Of a stretch of 64,000 nucleotides of DNA, positions 52,669-62,027 are shown in pieces (the stretch's first letter is position 1; every line of letters begins with the position of its first letter). The notes under the pieces were generated by a model, which worked only from the letters and a program-made list of their open reading frames with translations, was not told the origin of the DNA and made no database searches. This DNA comes from CAYVBJ01 sp964449075 (GTDB lineage Bacteria; Bacteroidota; Rhodothermia; Balneolales; Balneolaceae): assembly GCA_964449075.1 (NCBI GenBank), contig CAYVBJ010000013.1, positions 14,558-78,557 on the forward strand, written 5' to 3'. Position numbers and translations under genes: made by a program.

Positions 52669-53400
52669 GTGAAAAGCAGAAACTCATTAGTAATTATTCC
52701 CACTTTCAACGAAGCTCATAACATCAGCAAGATGATAGACAATATTATGAATTTGCCTGTCTGGGTTGATTTACTGATTGTGGATGATAATTCGCCCGAT
52801 GGAACAGCTGAAATTGTCCGGCAAAAACAGAAGTTATACGAAAACAGAATTCATTTAATAGAGCGACAGGAAAAGTGTGGTTTGGGAACAGCGTATGTAA
52901 GAGGGTTCAGGTTTGCTCTTGAACATGAATACCAGTTTATATGCGAAATGGATGCTGATTTTTCACACAACCCGGAAGATCTTCCAAAACTTATTGAACC
53001 AGTCCAAAAAGGTGAAGCAGATGTCGCTATCGGGTCCAGATATTCTGATGGAATCAGTATTGTAAACTGGCCGCTGAGCCGGCTAATTTTATCGTACGGG
53101 GCAAACCTTTATGCCCGCTTTATTACAGGTCTCCCTATCAAGGATACCACTGCCGGGTTTAAATGCATAAGGCGGGAGGTACTTGAACACATCGATATTG
53201 ATAAAATCAGATCGAATGGTTACGCATTTCAAATCGAAATACATTTCAGGGCCTGGAATGCAGGTTTCAAACTGAAAGAAGTTTCAATCATATTCAGGGA
53301 AAGGGAAGAAGGAGAATCCAAGATGAGTAAATCGATTGTGCGTGAAGCGGTTTGGAGGGTCTGGGCTCTGAAGTTCAGAAGCCTTACAGGATCTCTCTGA
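52669..53400 (+). CDS. Polyprenol monophosphomannose synthase (DPM1-like GT2)
   Basis: 243-residue GT2 enzyme that makes polyprenyl-phosphate mannose (or glucose), a membrane sugar donor. Motifs: VIIPTFNEAHNI, LIVDDNSPDGTAEI, GLGTAYVRGF, the metal-binding MDADFSHNPEDLP, and TAGFKCIRREVL; the REREEGESKMS end is highly typical of DPM1-type enzymes. The start codon is GTG at 52669, directly following the TAA of the preceding gene. No C-terminal membrane helices, so it is the short soluble form. Confidence 0.9.
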   Translation: MKSRNSLVIIPTFNEAHNISKMIDNIMNLPVWVDLLIVDDNSPDGTAEIVRQKQKLYENRIHLIERQEKCGLGTAYVRGFRFALEHEYQFICEMDADFSHNPEDLPKLIEPVQKGEADVAIGSRYSDGISIVNWPLSRLILSYGANLYARFITGLPIKDTTAGFKCIRREVLEHIDIDKIRSNGYAFQIEIHFRAWNAGFKLKEVSIIFREREEGESKMSKSIVREAVWRVWALKFRSLTGSL

Positions 53401-53418
53401 ACCTGAACAGAAAGATAT

Positions 53419-53838
53419 CTAACGCCGGCGCTTTCGTTTTAATTTCTGATCCATACTGTAGCGACCCGGTCCCGTAAGAAGTAGAGCTGCAAATGCAATG
53501 GCAGCTTTGAGCGGATGCGCAATTTGAGAAAAAGAATCACCCTGGGCCACATGATGCAAAGATGCCACCGCCATTGTGATTATTAACAGCAGAAGTGCGG
53601 GCATCATATAGAGACCGAAAATGAGCAGTATTCCGCCGAAGAATTCTGCAAAAGCCGCCATAAAACCAAAAAATACAGGCGCAAAATCAATGCCAATACT
53701 CTGCATTGCCATTCCAACCCGGCCCCACATTTCAGGACCTCCAAAAAGTTTGGGAAACCCGTGAAGTATAAACAGAACACCCAGTCCTACGCGGAGAAGA
53801 AGGAGTCCGAAATCGGTATATTTTCCTGAGAGATACAC
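53419..53838 (-). CDS. DoxX-family membrane protein
   Basis: 139-residue inner-membrane protein with four hydrophobic helices. The opening LLLLRVGLGVLFILHGFPKLFGGPEMW and FFGGILLIFGLYMMPALLLL are typical DoxX. The C-terminus is very basic (QKLKRKRRR). Family members are linked to redox balance or thiosulfate:quinone oxidoreductase subunits, but this small type has no defined reaction. It starts 16 bp after the sorbosone-dehydrogenase-like gene, probably co-transcribed. Confidence 0.88.
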   Translation of the reverse strand: MYLSGKYTDFGLLLLRVGLGVLFILHGFPKLFGGPEMWGRVGMAMQSIGIDFAPVFFGFMAAFAEFFGGILLIFGLYMMPALLLLIITMAVASLHHVAQGDSFSQIAHPLKAAIAFAALLLTGPGRYSMDQKLKRKRRR

Positions 53839-53854
53839 GCTATTTTTTTATCTT

Positions 53855-55006
53855 TTATGCGTTCTGGTTATACTTGTTATATGATATTCTGTAGATTTTG
53901 TTCCGGTGATCATCTGATACAAGCAGAGACCCGTCGCGTAACTGGACAAGGTCAACCGGTCTTCCCAATACGGTTTCATCCTCCTGCAGCCATCCGTCTA
54001 CAAAAGGTTCGTAAGAAACTGCCTCACCTCCTTCAAGTCGAACGAGAGTTACCCTGTATCCGATTTTTTCACTTCTGTTCCAGCTTCCGTGTTCAGCAAT
54101 CAGAATTTGATTCCTATATTCGTCAGGAAACATTTCGCCTTTGTAAAACAGCATTCCAAGTGCTGCAACATGCGGTCCAAGATTCTGTACCGGGGTTGTG
54201 AAATTGATATCAAGCTCTTTTCCTTTTTCTCCAAATTCGGGATCCCAAATATCATTTCCATGCAGGTAGGGATACCCGAAATGCTGTCCGGGTTCTTCAA
54301 GCCGGTTCAGTTCATCAGGAGGTATGTTATCACCCATCATATCCCGGCCATTTTCTGTAAACCATAACTCACCGGTTTCGGGATGCCAGTCGAATCCGAC
54401 TGAATTTCTGACTCCTTGTGCAACTATTTCCATCTCTGAGCCATCCGGATTGATCCGGGTAATGGTGGAGAAAATCTCCTCTTCCCGTTCACAGATGTTA
54501 CAGGGTGCGCCAACCGGAACATAGAGTTTATCATCCGGACCAAACGCAATATATTTCCATCCGTGATGCGTTTCTGTCGGGTATTGATCTGTTACCACTA
54601 CCGGGTCAGGCGGATTTTGAAGATTATTGTCAATATCCTCAATCCGAAGAATCCTGTCGACAGCCGACACGTAGAGATCTCCGTCTTTCCAATCTACTCC
54701 CACAGGCATATTCAGGTCGGATGCGATCGTTATCAGAGAATCAGCACGGAAATCATTATTAAGATCCAGTATAGCATAAACATTTCCTGCACCCCGTGAA
54801 CCGGCATAAATCACACCATTGGGACTTACTGCCATAGCGCGCACATTGGGTACATTCTCTGCAAAAAGCTCAACCTTAAAACCTTCGGGGTACGAGAGAT
54901 AATCAACCTGTCCCGGTTCAGGTGTTACAGAACCTGATCCCGTCCCGGAAGTGCACGAAAGTAAAAAACAGAGAGAAAGTAAAAGAATGCCTGCAGATGG
55001 TTTCAT
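53855..55006 (-). CDS. Sorbosone-dehydrogenase-like (PQQ/GDH-type propeller) lipoprotein
   Basis: 383-residue predicted lipoprotein (LSFLLSC-type lipobox, Cys18). The mature part is a six-bladed propeller of the glucose/sorbosone dehydrogenase superfamily: VRAMAVSPNGVIYAGSRGAGNVYAI, MPVGVDWKDGDLYVSAVDRIL, VRNSVGFDWHPETGELWFTENGRDMMGDNIPPDELN. A CNIC pair (GAPCNICERE) is present. PQQ or heme dependence cannot be read from sequence. Probably a periplasmic sugar-oxidising enzyme. The DoxX gene lies downstream in the same direction. Confidence 0.85.
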   Translation of the reverse strand: MKPSAGILLLSLCFLLSCTSGTGSGSVTPEPGQVDYLSYPEGFKVELFAENVPNVRAMAVSPNGVIYAGSRGAGNVYAILDLNNDFRADSLITIASDLNMPVGVDWKDGDLYVSAVDRILRIEDIDNNLQNPPDPVVVTDQYPTETHHGWKYIAFGPDDKLYVPVGAPCNICEREEEIFSTITRINPDGSEMEIVAQGVRNSVGFDWHPETGELWFTENGRDMMGDNIPPDELNRLEEPGQHFGYPYLHGNDIWDPEFGEKGKELDINFTTPVQNLGPHVAALGMLFYKGEMFPDEYRNQILIAEHGSWNRSEKIGYRVTLVRLEGGEAVSYEPFVDGWLQEDETVLGRPVDLVQLRDGSLLVSDDHRNKIYRISYNKYNQNA

Positions 55007-55136
55007 TAGTCAGATTAAATTAGCAGCTTTATTTATATAAAAAATTATGAACAGATTACATAATCAAACTTTTTAAAAGTTGTGAATGTTGTAAAATCAC
55101 TTTAAACAGATCTGCAAAACAGTAATTATACCCGGC

Positions 55137-56525
55137 ATGATTCAACTTGTATGGTTCAGGAATAATCTAAGACTTCACGATAACACGGTATTGAGAGCTG
55201 CGTCTGAGAATGGCCCCGTCATCTGCTTTTACTGTTTTGATGAGAGACACTTTTTAAAAAACAGGTATGGATTCTTAAAAACCGGAGAGATCCGGACACA
55301 GTTTTTAATAGAATCGGTATCAGACCTTAAGCATAATCTGGCTGAAAGAGGCGGAGATTTAATTGTTTCTGTCGGCAAGCCTGAAGTTGAAATTCCAAAA
55401 CTGCTGAATAATTACCCGGTTAGCCGAATATTTGCACCTAAAGAGGTGACGAGTGAAGAGATAAATGTTGAAAAATCACTTGAGAAAAATAGCGCGGTGC
55501 CTGTTACCTGGATTTGGGACTCTACATTATACCATCTGAATGATCTTCCTTTTGATGCTGATGCGATTCCCGATGTTTTTACATCATTCAGAAAAAAAAT
55601 TGAAAAGCAAGTTGAATTGCGAAAACAGGCAGATTATCAGAACAAATTGGTATTTGCCCGGATTCAGAATGCCGGAAAGATACCTGCCTGTGAAGATTTG
55701 TTAATGGAGAATGCCAAAATAGATAAACGGTCTGTACTTCAGTTTAAAGGCGGAGAGAGAAGCGGATTGAAAAGATTGTCGGAATATATTTGGGAAGGCA
55801 ACCATCTTAAAAATTACAAAAAGACGAGAAACCAGCTTTTAGGTGCTGATTATTCATCAAAATTTTCAGCCTGGCTTGCGAACGGATCATTATCTCCGCG
55901 TAAAGTTTATGATGAGGTGAAAGCGTATGAAAATGAACGGGAAAAAAACAGTTCAACTTACTGGCTGATATTTGAATTGATGTGGCGGGATTATTTTCGG
56001 TTTTCAGCTTTGAAACATGGAAACAAGATTTTTAAACCGGGTGGAATCCAGGGAAAAAAGATGAATCCGCAGGCAAACGAATACCTGTTTGAGGCATGGG
56101 CGAAAGGAGAGACAGGCATCCCTTTTATTGATGCAAATATGCGTGAACTCAACTCTTCAGGATATATGAGCAACAGGGGCAGGCAAAATGCAGCCAGCTT
56201 TTTGTCCCAGGATCTGAATATTGACTGGCGAATGGGTGCATCATGGTTCGAAGAGAAACTGATCGATTACGATGTGTGCAGCAACTGGGGTAACTGGGCT
56301 TACAATGCTACTGTAGGACTTGATCCCCGAAACCGCCGGTTTAATGTCATCCATCAGGGTAAAAAATATGATAAAAAAGGGGAGTATATCCGTCACTGGA
56401 TTCCGGAATTAAAATTGGTTCCTTCTGAATTTATCCATGAGCCCTGGAAGATGACGCCGGACCAGCAGGTACTGTTCGGTATGGAAATCGGGAAAACCTA
56501 TCCCGGGCCAGTCATCAGCCTTTAA
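55137..56525 (+). CDS. Cryptochrome/photolyase, DASH type
   Basis: 462-residue FAD-binding photolyase-family protein. The N-terminal photolyase alpha/beta domain begins IQLVWFRNNLRLHDN, and the C-terminal FAD domain holds FSAWLANGSLSPRKVY, ELMWRDYFRFSALKHG and GETGIPFIDANMREL. The block SSGYMSNRGRQNAASFLSQDL is the DASH signature. DASH proteins repair CPDs in single-stranded DNA and may sense blue light. Monocistronic, followed by a MITE-like repeat. Confidence 0.93.
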   Translation: MIQLVWFRNNLRLHDNTVLRAASENGPVICFYCFDERHFLKNRYGFLKTGEIRTQFLIESVSDLKHNLAERGGDLIVSVGKPEVEIPKLLNNYPVSRIFAPKEVTSEEINVEKSLEKNSAVPVTWIWDSTLYHLNDLPFDADAIPDVFTSFRKKIEKQVELRKQADYQNKLVFARIQNAGKIPACEDLLMENAKIDKRSVLQFKGGERSGLKRLSEYIWEGNHLKNYKKTRNQLLGADYSSKFSAWLANGSLSPRKVYDEVKAYENEREKNSSTYWLIFELMWRDYFRFSALKHGNKIFKPGGIQGKKMNPQANEYLFEAWAKGETGIPFIDANMRELNSSGYMSNRGRQNAASFLSQDLNIDWRMGASWFEEKLIDYDVCSNWGNWAYNATVGLDPRNRRFNVIHQGKKYDKKGEYIRHWIPELKLVPSEFIHEPWKMTPDQQVLFGMEIGKTYPGPVISL

Positions 56526-56911
56526 TAGCATGAGATCCTTGTTACTCCCACACCAATGCAAGCCTGCACCGGGAGATGTCTCGACTCCATTCGTCGCTCT
56601 GCTCCTCATTACGCTCGACACGACAATGACCGCGGGAGTGAGTCCGGGCGGCGCAACTCCAAACCCTATACTAATTTTACAAGCCGTATGCGCCGCCGGA
56701 TGAATATGAACGATCCTGTCACTGGTAACGGAAACCTGCGAACCGGCAGCGAGGACGGTTGGAGTCGAGAGATCCTGCTGAGAATGTTGAACTGTTTAAT
56801 TGCAGATTTGTTGAGAATAAGTAACGGTAAAATCAAAAGAGCAAAATAACGGACAGAACTGAAATTCTATATCGGGTTAAACTGATAATTTATTTACATT
56901 TCATAGTATAA
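56526..56911. other. Intergenic region containing a MITE-like repeat
   Basis: About 390 bp, mostly occupied by the 200-bp inverted-repeat element at 56575-56774. The remainder is AT-rich and probably carries the promoter of the DUF885 lipoprotein. The 97-codon frame across it is a by-product of the repeat. Confidence 0.5.
56575..56774. repeat. MITE-like element with terminal inverted repeats
   Basis: Bounded by GATGTCTCGACTCCA (56575-56589) and TGGAGTCGAGAGATC (56760-56774), 14 of 15 complementary. Contains an internal inverted repeat GGCGGCGCA (56647-56655) / TGCGCCGCC (56689-56697). Non-coding and GC-rich compared with its flanks. It shares the GGCGGCG arm with the element at 17232-17402. 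Confidence 0.65.
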
Positions 56912-56944
56912 ATGTTTTCGAAATCAGGCTTAAAAATAAACAAA

Positions 56945-58708
56945 ATGAAATTTTTCTCTGTTATTCTGTTTCCCTTACTGCTGCTTTTAATGAGCTGCGG
57001 CTATCCCGAAGAGGATCTTCAGGAGCTTTTTGATGATCACTATGAGTATCGGCTTCAAGCCGATCCGCTGTTTGCTACCGACCAGGGAGTGCACAAATTT
57101 AATGACAAGCTCCCGGATACATCACTCGATGCACTTGAAGAGAGGTATAATCAAAATAAAAATTTTCTTGACAGGCTTGAGTCAATTTCATACCAGCGGC
57201 TTTCACGCGAGGATCAAATCAATTACGATATATTTAAGCTGCAGCTCGAAAATGATATCACAAATTATGAGTTGAACGGGCATCTTCTGCCGCTGAACGG
57301 ATGGTGGGATTATCATGCAACGTTTGCGGATCTGTCCAACCGGGTTCCTCTCAATAACAGGAAAGATTATGAGAACTATTTGAAGCGGCTTGAAGCGTTC
57401 CCATCATACAATGATGGATTTATTGAACGAATGGAAAAGGGAATTGAAGAAAACTGGGTACGGCCAAAAGTTGTGTTCGATAACTATGTGGAGTCAGTTG
57501 AATCTCACATTACGGATGATCCTTCTGAAAGTGTTCTGTTTGAACCATTTACAAATTTCCCGGTCTCAGTTGAGCCGGAAGAACAGGAACTGTTGATCTC
57601 ACGGGCGGAAGAGGTGATTCGGAATGTTATTGTTCCTGAATATGAGAGACTTCGGGATTTTCTCACAGAAACCTATATCCCAAATGGATCGGAATCTATA
57701 GGTATCACAGACCTGGAAGGCGGCAGTGAATATTATGATTTTTTGATTAGCAGGTATACGACACTGGATCTTGCACCGGAAGAGGTGCATCAGGAAGGAT
57801 TGCGCGAAGTGAAAAGAATCCGTGAGGAGATGATGAAAATCGTTGAAGAAGAAGATTTTGAGGATGATTTTGATACCTTTGTCGAGTTCCTGAGATCAAA
57901 TCCGCGATTCTATGCAAATAGTCCGGAAGAACTTTTAAAAGAGACTGCGCTTGTTTTAAAAAAGATGGATGGAAAATTGCCAGAACTTTTTAAAACACTT
58001 CCCAGGCTGCCCTATGGCATACGGGAAGTGCCATCTTACCTTGCACCACGAACTACTACCGCCTATTACAGCCGGGGAGCTGCTGATGGAACCCGAGCAG
58101 GTTACTATGCTGTGAATACTCATAATTTGAACAGCCGGCCACTATATGAAATAGAGGCACTATCTTTTCACGAAGCAGTTCCGGGTCATCATTTGCAAAT
58201 TGCTCTGCAGCAAGAGCTGCAAAATCTTCCGGTTTTCCGAACGGCTTCCGGCTTTACTGCCTTTACAGAAGGATGGGCACTCTATTCTGAGAGGCTGGGT
58301 CTTGAAGTTGGATTTTACGAAGATCCGTACAGTAATTTTGGCCGGCTGAGTTACGAGATGTGGCGTGCACTTCGGCTTGTTGTAGATACTGGAATTCATT
58401 CAATGGGCTGGGAAAGACAGCAGTCTATTGATTATATGGCACAGAACTCAGCTCTCTCATTGCATAATATCCGATCTGAAGTTGATCGCTATATTTTCTG
58501 GCCGGGACAGGCACTTGCCTACAAAATGGGAGAGATAAAAATTCGTGAGTTAAGAGATTTAACCGAACTCGAACTTAAGGAGGAATTTGACATCCGTGAA
58601 TTTCATGATGTGGTTTTGCTGAGTGGCAGTGTACCGCTTTATGTATTGGAAGAGAATGTGAATCGGTATATTGATGAGAAAGCAGAAAGTTCAGGGCAAA
58701 ACAGGTAA
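56945..58708 (+). CDS. DUF885-family lipoprotein, predicted metallocarboxypeptidase-like
   Basis: The start at 56945 gives 587 residues with a lipoprotein signal (LLLLMSC lipobox); the frame extends 11 codons upstream. The mature protein is the mainly helical DUF885 fold. Zinc-binding HEAVPGHH is followed ~35 residues later by the EGWALYSERL motif, as in M32/M3-like gluzincins. The family is thought to contain peptidases, but the substrate is unknown. Probably faces the periplasm or cell surface. Convergent with the betaine-binding protein gene, sharing a hairpin between them. Confidence 0.87.
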   Translation: MKFFSVILFPLLLLLMSCGYPEEDLQELFDDHYEYRLQADPLFATDQGVHKFNDKLPDTSLDALEERYNQNKNFLDRLESISYQRLSREDQINYDIFKLQLENDITNYELNGHLLPLNGWWDYHATFADLSNRVPLNNRKDYENYLKRLEAFPSYNDGFIERMEKGIEENWVRPKVVFDNYVESVESHITDDPSESVLFEPFTNFPVSVEPEEQELLISRAEEVIRNVIVPEYERLRDFLTETYIPNGSESIGITDLEGGSEYYDFLISRYTTLDLAPEEVHQEGLREVKRIREEMMKIVEEEDFEDDFDTFVEFLRSNPRFYANSPEELLKETALVLKKMDGKLPELFKTLPRLPYGIREVPSYLAPRTTTAYYSRGAADGTRAGYYAVNTHNLNSRPLYEIEALSFHEAVPGHHLQIALQQELQNLPVFRTASGFTAFTEGWALYSERLGLEVGFYEDPYSNFGRLSYEMWRALRLVVDTGIHSMGWERQQSIDYMAQNSALSLHNIRSEVDRYIFWPGQALAYKMGEIKIRELRDLTELELKEEFDIREFHDVVLLSGSVPLYVLEENVNRYIDEKAESSGQNR

Positions 58709-58742
58709 ACAGATTTGCTGCCTCTTCCCGGATTAAAATATA

Positions 58743-58773
58743 CCGGGACTTCACTTGAAATGTAAAGTCCCGG
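58743..58773. terminator. Hairpin between convergent genes
   Basis: Perfect 9-bp stem CCGGGACTT / AAGTCCCGG with a 13-nt loop between the DUF885 and opuAC stops. There is no strong T-run, so termination is likely but not certain. Confidence 0.6.
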
Positions 58774-58799
58774 CAGTAGATTCGTCTTTAAAACAGATT

Positions 58800-59705
58800 T
58801 CAGTTTGCAGCCATTTCACCGGTTTCTTCCGGTATCCAGCTATTTACAAGCTCTTCGTGTTCATTCATCCATTGTTTGGTAACCGTTGCCACATCCTGGT
58901 CAGATTCATTTACTTTAACCATCAAGTCTGCGAGTTGCTCTTCATTGAAAAACATATTTTTGAGAAACTGAGCCAGTACCGGCTTATCTTCTTCGATATT
59001 TTTACGGCCCATGATATGAATGTTCCCGGTTTCCCATAGCGTTTTATTTTCATCCTGTTTCAGAAACTTCAGATCCCACCGGCCAAACTTCCAGTGTGGC
59101 TGCCAGCCGGTTACCACGATCCACTCCTCATTCTCGATTGCGCTGCTGAGTGCGGCTGTCATGGCCGGCCCGCTTGATGTCAGTAAGTCATAATCCAGGT
59201 TATACTCTTGAATCAGTTCCTCGGTTGTCTGCATAATCCCGGCACCGGCATCTATCCCGACTATTTCACCGTCAAATTCATCCCTGTATTCATTCATTTG
59301 AGAAATACTGTCAATCTCAACATATTCGGGTACAACAAGACCACTTTGAGTTCCCTCATATACATGTCCTAGATCTACGATATCCTCCTCAAATCTCTGC
59401 ATATAGTTCCGGTGCAGAACGGGCAGCCATGTCTCCATAAAAGCATCCTGGTCGCCGTTGGCAATAGCTGTATAGGCAGGACCGACATCCGCCGAAGTAA
59501 TTGAAACTGTATATCCCATCTTTTCTTCAAGAACGTTTTTTGCAAGATTTGTGTAAGCTATTCCTTCAGCCCAGTTTACATAGACAAGATCAGCGGTTTT
59601 CGTGGTATCATCCTCAGGTGCACAGGATGTGGCATAAAGTCCGAAACTGACTAAGATTGCCAAAAAATAACCTGTGCAGGTTTTTAATGTATTCTGTGTA
59701 TTCAT
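58800..59705 (-). CDS. opuAC: Glycine betaine ABC transporter substrate-binding lipoprotein
   Basis: 301-residue OpuAC/ProX-type binding protein with a lipoprotein signal (Cys28 in ATSCAPED). Mature features include YVNWAEGIAYTNLAKNVLEEKMGYTV, the DAFMETWLPVLH block and VTGWQPHWKF, with several tryptophans as expected for the aromatic cage binding quaternary ammonium. Last gene of the operon ATPase-permease-binding protein. Binding of glycine betaine or proline betaine is likely from family and operon. Confidence 0.92.
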   Translation of the reverse strand: MNTQNTLKTCTGYFLAILVSFGLYATSCAPEDDTTKTADLVYVNWAEGIAYTNLAKNVLEEKMGYTVSITSADVGPAYTAIANGDQDAFMETWLPVLHRNYMQRFEEDIVDLGHVYEGTQSGLVVPEYVEIDSISQMNEYRDEFDGEIVGIDAGAGIMQTTEELIQEYNLDYDLLTSSGPAMTAALSSAIENEEWIVVTGWQPHWKFGRWDLKFLKQDENKTLWETGNIHIMGRKNIEEDKPVLAQFLKNMFFNEEQLADLMVKVNESDQDVATVTKQWMNEHEELVNSWIPEETGEMAAN

Positions 59706-59754
59706 AATAAAACCTCTTATTATTTGATTTGAATGTTAGTTTGTTTGATTAGAA

Positions 59755-60585
59755 TTAAGTTTTTTGCGTAGCTGTTCCCAGCGACTGGGTAACTCTGTCA
59801 AGGAAAATGGCAAGAATAACTATGGCAATCCCGCCTTCAAAGCCCAGTCCAATGTTTAATTGCTGGATTCCAACCAGAACAGGTTGGCCCAGTCCGCCGG
59901 CGCCTATAAGAGAAGCAATAACAACCATTGAAAGAGCAAGCATAATCGTTTGATTTACACCAGCCAGGATGGTTGGCAATGCAACAGGGAGTTCAACTTT
60001 ATAAAGCATCTGCCTGGAGTTTGACCCAAATGCCAGTGCTGCCTCTTTAATCTCTTCGGGAACCTGCCTGATTCCAAGATTGGTAAGCCGCACGGCCGGA
60101 GGAGTGGCAAAGACAAGAGTTGCTACCACTCCTGGTACTTTTCCAAGCTGAAAAAACAGAACAGCAGGTATCAGGTAGACAAATGCAGGCATTGTCTGCA
60201 TAAAATCGAGTATGGGCCTGACAATTTTTTCAACTGTGTCATTTTTAGAAGCCCAAATACCTACGGGAATGCCAATAATCAAAGCGATAATCACAGCAGT
60301 GAATATGAGCGCCAGGGTATCCATGGTCTGAGGCCATAAATTCATGCCTTCAATGACGAACATTCCAGCAAGCGTAAAAGCAGCAACACCGTAGCCGGAT
60401 ATATACCAGGCAATGGCAGAGAAAAGAAAGATCATAATGAGCGGATGAGGAAACATCAAAACTGACTCAAATGCTGTCAGGGTTGCACTTACAGTTGCCG
60501 TAATAAGATCAAAAAATCCACTCAGGTTATCGATCAGCCATTGTATAATAAATTCAAAAAACTCTCCAACAGGAATATCAATCAT
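59755..60585 (-). CDS. opuAB: Glycine betaine ABC transporter permease
   Basis: 276-residue inner-membrane permease of the ProW/OpuAB type with about six to seven helices. The coupling-loop region EIKEAALAFGSNSRQMLYKVELPVALPTILAGVNQTIMLALSMVVIASLIGAGGLGQPV is highly conserved. The N-terminus has a short amphipathic lead. Its start overlaps the end of the ATPase gene by 4 bp (ATGA type), so the two are translationally coupled. Works with the ATPase and OpuAC. Confidence 0.94.
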   Translation of the reverse strand: MIDIPVGEFFEFIIQWLIDNLSGFFDLITATVSATLTAFESVLMFPHPLIMIFLFSAIAWYISGYGVAAFTLAGMFVIEGMNLWPQTMDTLALIFTAVIIALIIGIPVGIWASKNDTVEKIVRPILDFMQTMPAFVYLIPAVLFFQLGKVPGVVATLVFATPPAVRLTNLGIRQVPEEIKEAALAFGSNSRQMLYKVELPVALPTILAGVNQTIMLALSMVVIASLIGAGGLGQPVLVGIQQLNIGLGFEGGIAIVILAIFLDRVTQSLGTATQKT

Positions 60586-61832
60586 TTGAGCACCTCTTCT
60601 TTATTATCGGCTATGTCTGCTTTTTCATTTTCATCCACATAGTCAGGATCGTTCAAATTGACTTCACTGATAATCGAAGCACGGTCAACGGCACCCAGAA
60701 ATTTTCCCTGTTCGTCAATCACTGCAATGGGATGACTGGTTTCGATCGCAGTCCCAATAAGTTGCTTGATGGGAGTGTCAGGTGAGGTTGATTTGGCATC
60801 AGTTTGTATAATTGTATCGAGGCTTTTGATTTTCTTTTTGTGCAGTTCTACGGCATCTTCAATCGAAACAATTCCTTTGAATTTGCGATCGCCATCAATA
60901 ACGAAGGTAGTGGATACACCATGCTGCTCCATCTCTCTGACAGCAACTCCTGGTCCGTCCTTTTTTATATTGACAAACGGAGCCTTTCGCATAATGCTGC
61001 CGGCGGTTATAATCTTTGTCCGATCAACATTCTGTACAAACGCTTTTACGTAATCTGTTTCGGGCTCGGTTAAAATCTGTTCAGGCGTGCCTATTTGCAC
61101 AATCATCCCATCTTTCATAATCGCAATTCTGTCACCAATTTTCAGAGCTTCATCCAGGTCGTGAGTAATGAATACAATTGTTTTATGCATCCGGTCCTGT
61201 ATCTGCAGCAACTCTTCCTGCATATCGGCACGTATAAGCGGGTCAAGTGCACTAAAAGCCTCATCCATCAATAGAACTTCGGGTTCGTTAGCGAGTGCCC
61301 GTGCAAGACCAACCCGCTGCTGCATTCCGCCACTTAATTCCGATGGCTTCATATTTTCATAACCTTTAAGGCCAACAAGATCGATTGCTTTCATTGCTTT
61401 ATCTTCTCTTTCCGGCTTAGCCATACCACCTATTTCAAGTCCGTAAGCCACATTATTCAAAACCGATCTGTGGGGAAAGAGTCCGAAATTCTGAAAAACC
61501 ATCGACATTCTTTTGCGTCGCAAATCAAGCAATCGTTCATGGTCAACATTGAGTATATCTTCATTGTCTTCGCCGATGTAAATTTCTCCATCCGTAGGTT
61601 CAATTAATCGGTTCAGGCAACGCAGTACAGTTGACTTGCCGCTTCCGGAGAGCCCCATGATAACAAAGGTTTCAGATTGGTGGATTTCGAAAGAAGCGTT
61701 ATTAATTGCTACTGTACATCCTGTTTGTTCCAGAATTTCAGGCTTTGAAACACCATCTTGAAGCATTGGAATTGCCTGTTCAGGTTTTTTTCCAAAAATT
61801 TTATAAAGATTATTAACGGTTATTGCACTCAT
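60582..61832 (-). CDS. opuAA: Glycine betaine ABC transporter ATPase with CBS domains
   Basis: 416-residue ABC ATPase of the ProV/OpuAA type. Walker A GLSGSGKST, signature LSGGMQQRVGLARALA, Walker B VLLMDEAFSALDP and the H-loop VFITHDLDEAL are present. Two CBS domains follow (about residues 275-390), used by OpuA for ionic-strength sensing and c-di-AMP binding. The C-terminal tail is acidic. First gene of the operon. With the BCCT system this is a second osmolyte importer in the window. Confidence 0.95.
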   Translation of the reverse strand: MSAITVNNLYKIFGKKPEQAIPMLQDGVSKPEILEQTGCTVAINNASFEIHQSETFVIMGLSGSGKSTVLRCLNRLIEPTDGEIYIGEDNEDILNVDHERLLDLRRKRMSMVFQNFGLFPHRSVLNNVAYGLEIGGMAKPEREDKAMKAIDLVGLKGYENMKPSELSGGMQQRVGLARALANEPEVLLMDEAFSALDPLIRADMQEELLQIQDRMHKTIVFITHDLDEALKIGDRIAIMKDGMIVQIGTPEQILTEPETDYVKAFVQNVDRTKIITAGSIMRKAPFVNIKKDGPGVAVREMEQHGVSTTFVIDGDRKFKGIVSIEDAVELHKKKIKSLDTIIQTDAKSTSPDTPIKQLIGTAIETSHPIAVIDEQGKFLGAVDRASIISEVNLNDPDYVDENEKADIADNKEEVLK

Positions 61833-62027
61833 TCATAAATTATTGAGACATGGTTTTAAAATTTTTCCCGAAATATTTATCTGACATCTGGTTAAATATT
61901 AAAGTAAATAATTACCATGAAAATTGGGCGAAAAATATCTATATGAAAATATATAAAATTCTATGCATCAAAAAATATTATTAGCCAAATCTGACCATGT
62001 AAAAAAATAATGCTCTGAAAAGTAATT

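Noticed and set aside
56556..56849. 97-codon open frame after cryptochrome DASH
   Set aside because: Spans the MITE-like element; arginine-rich text arises from the GC-rich inverted repeats.
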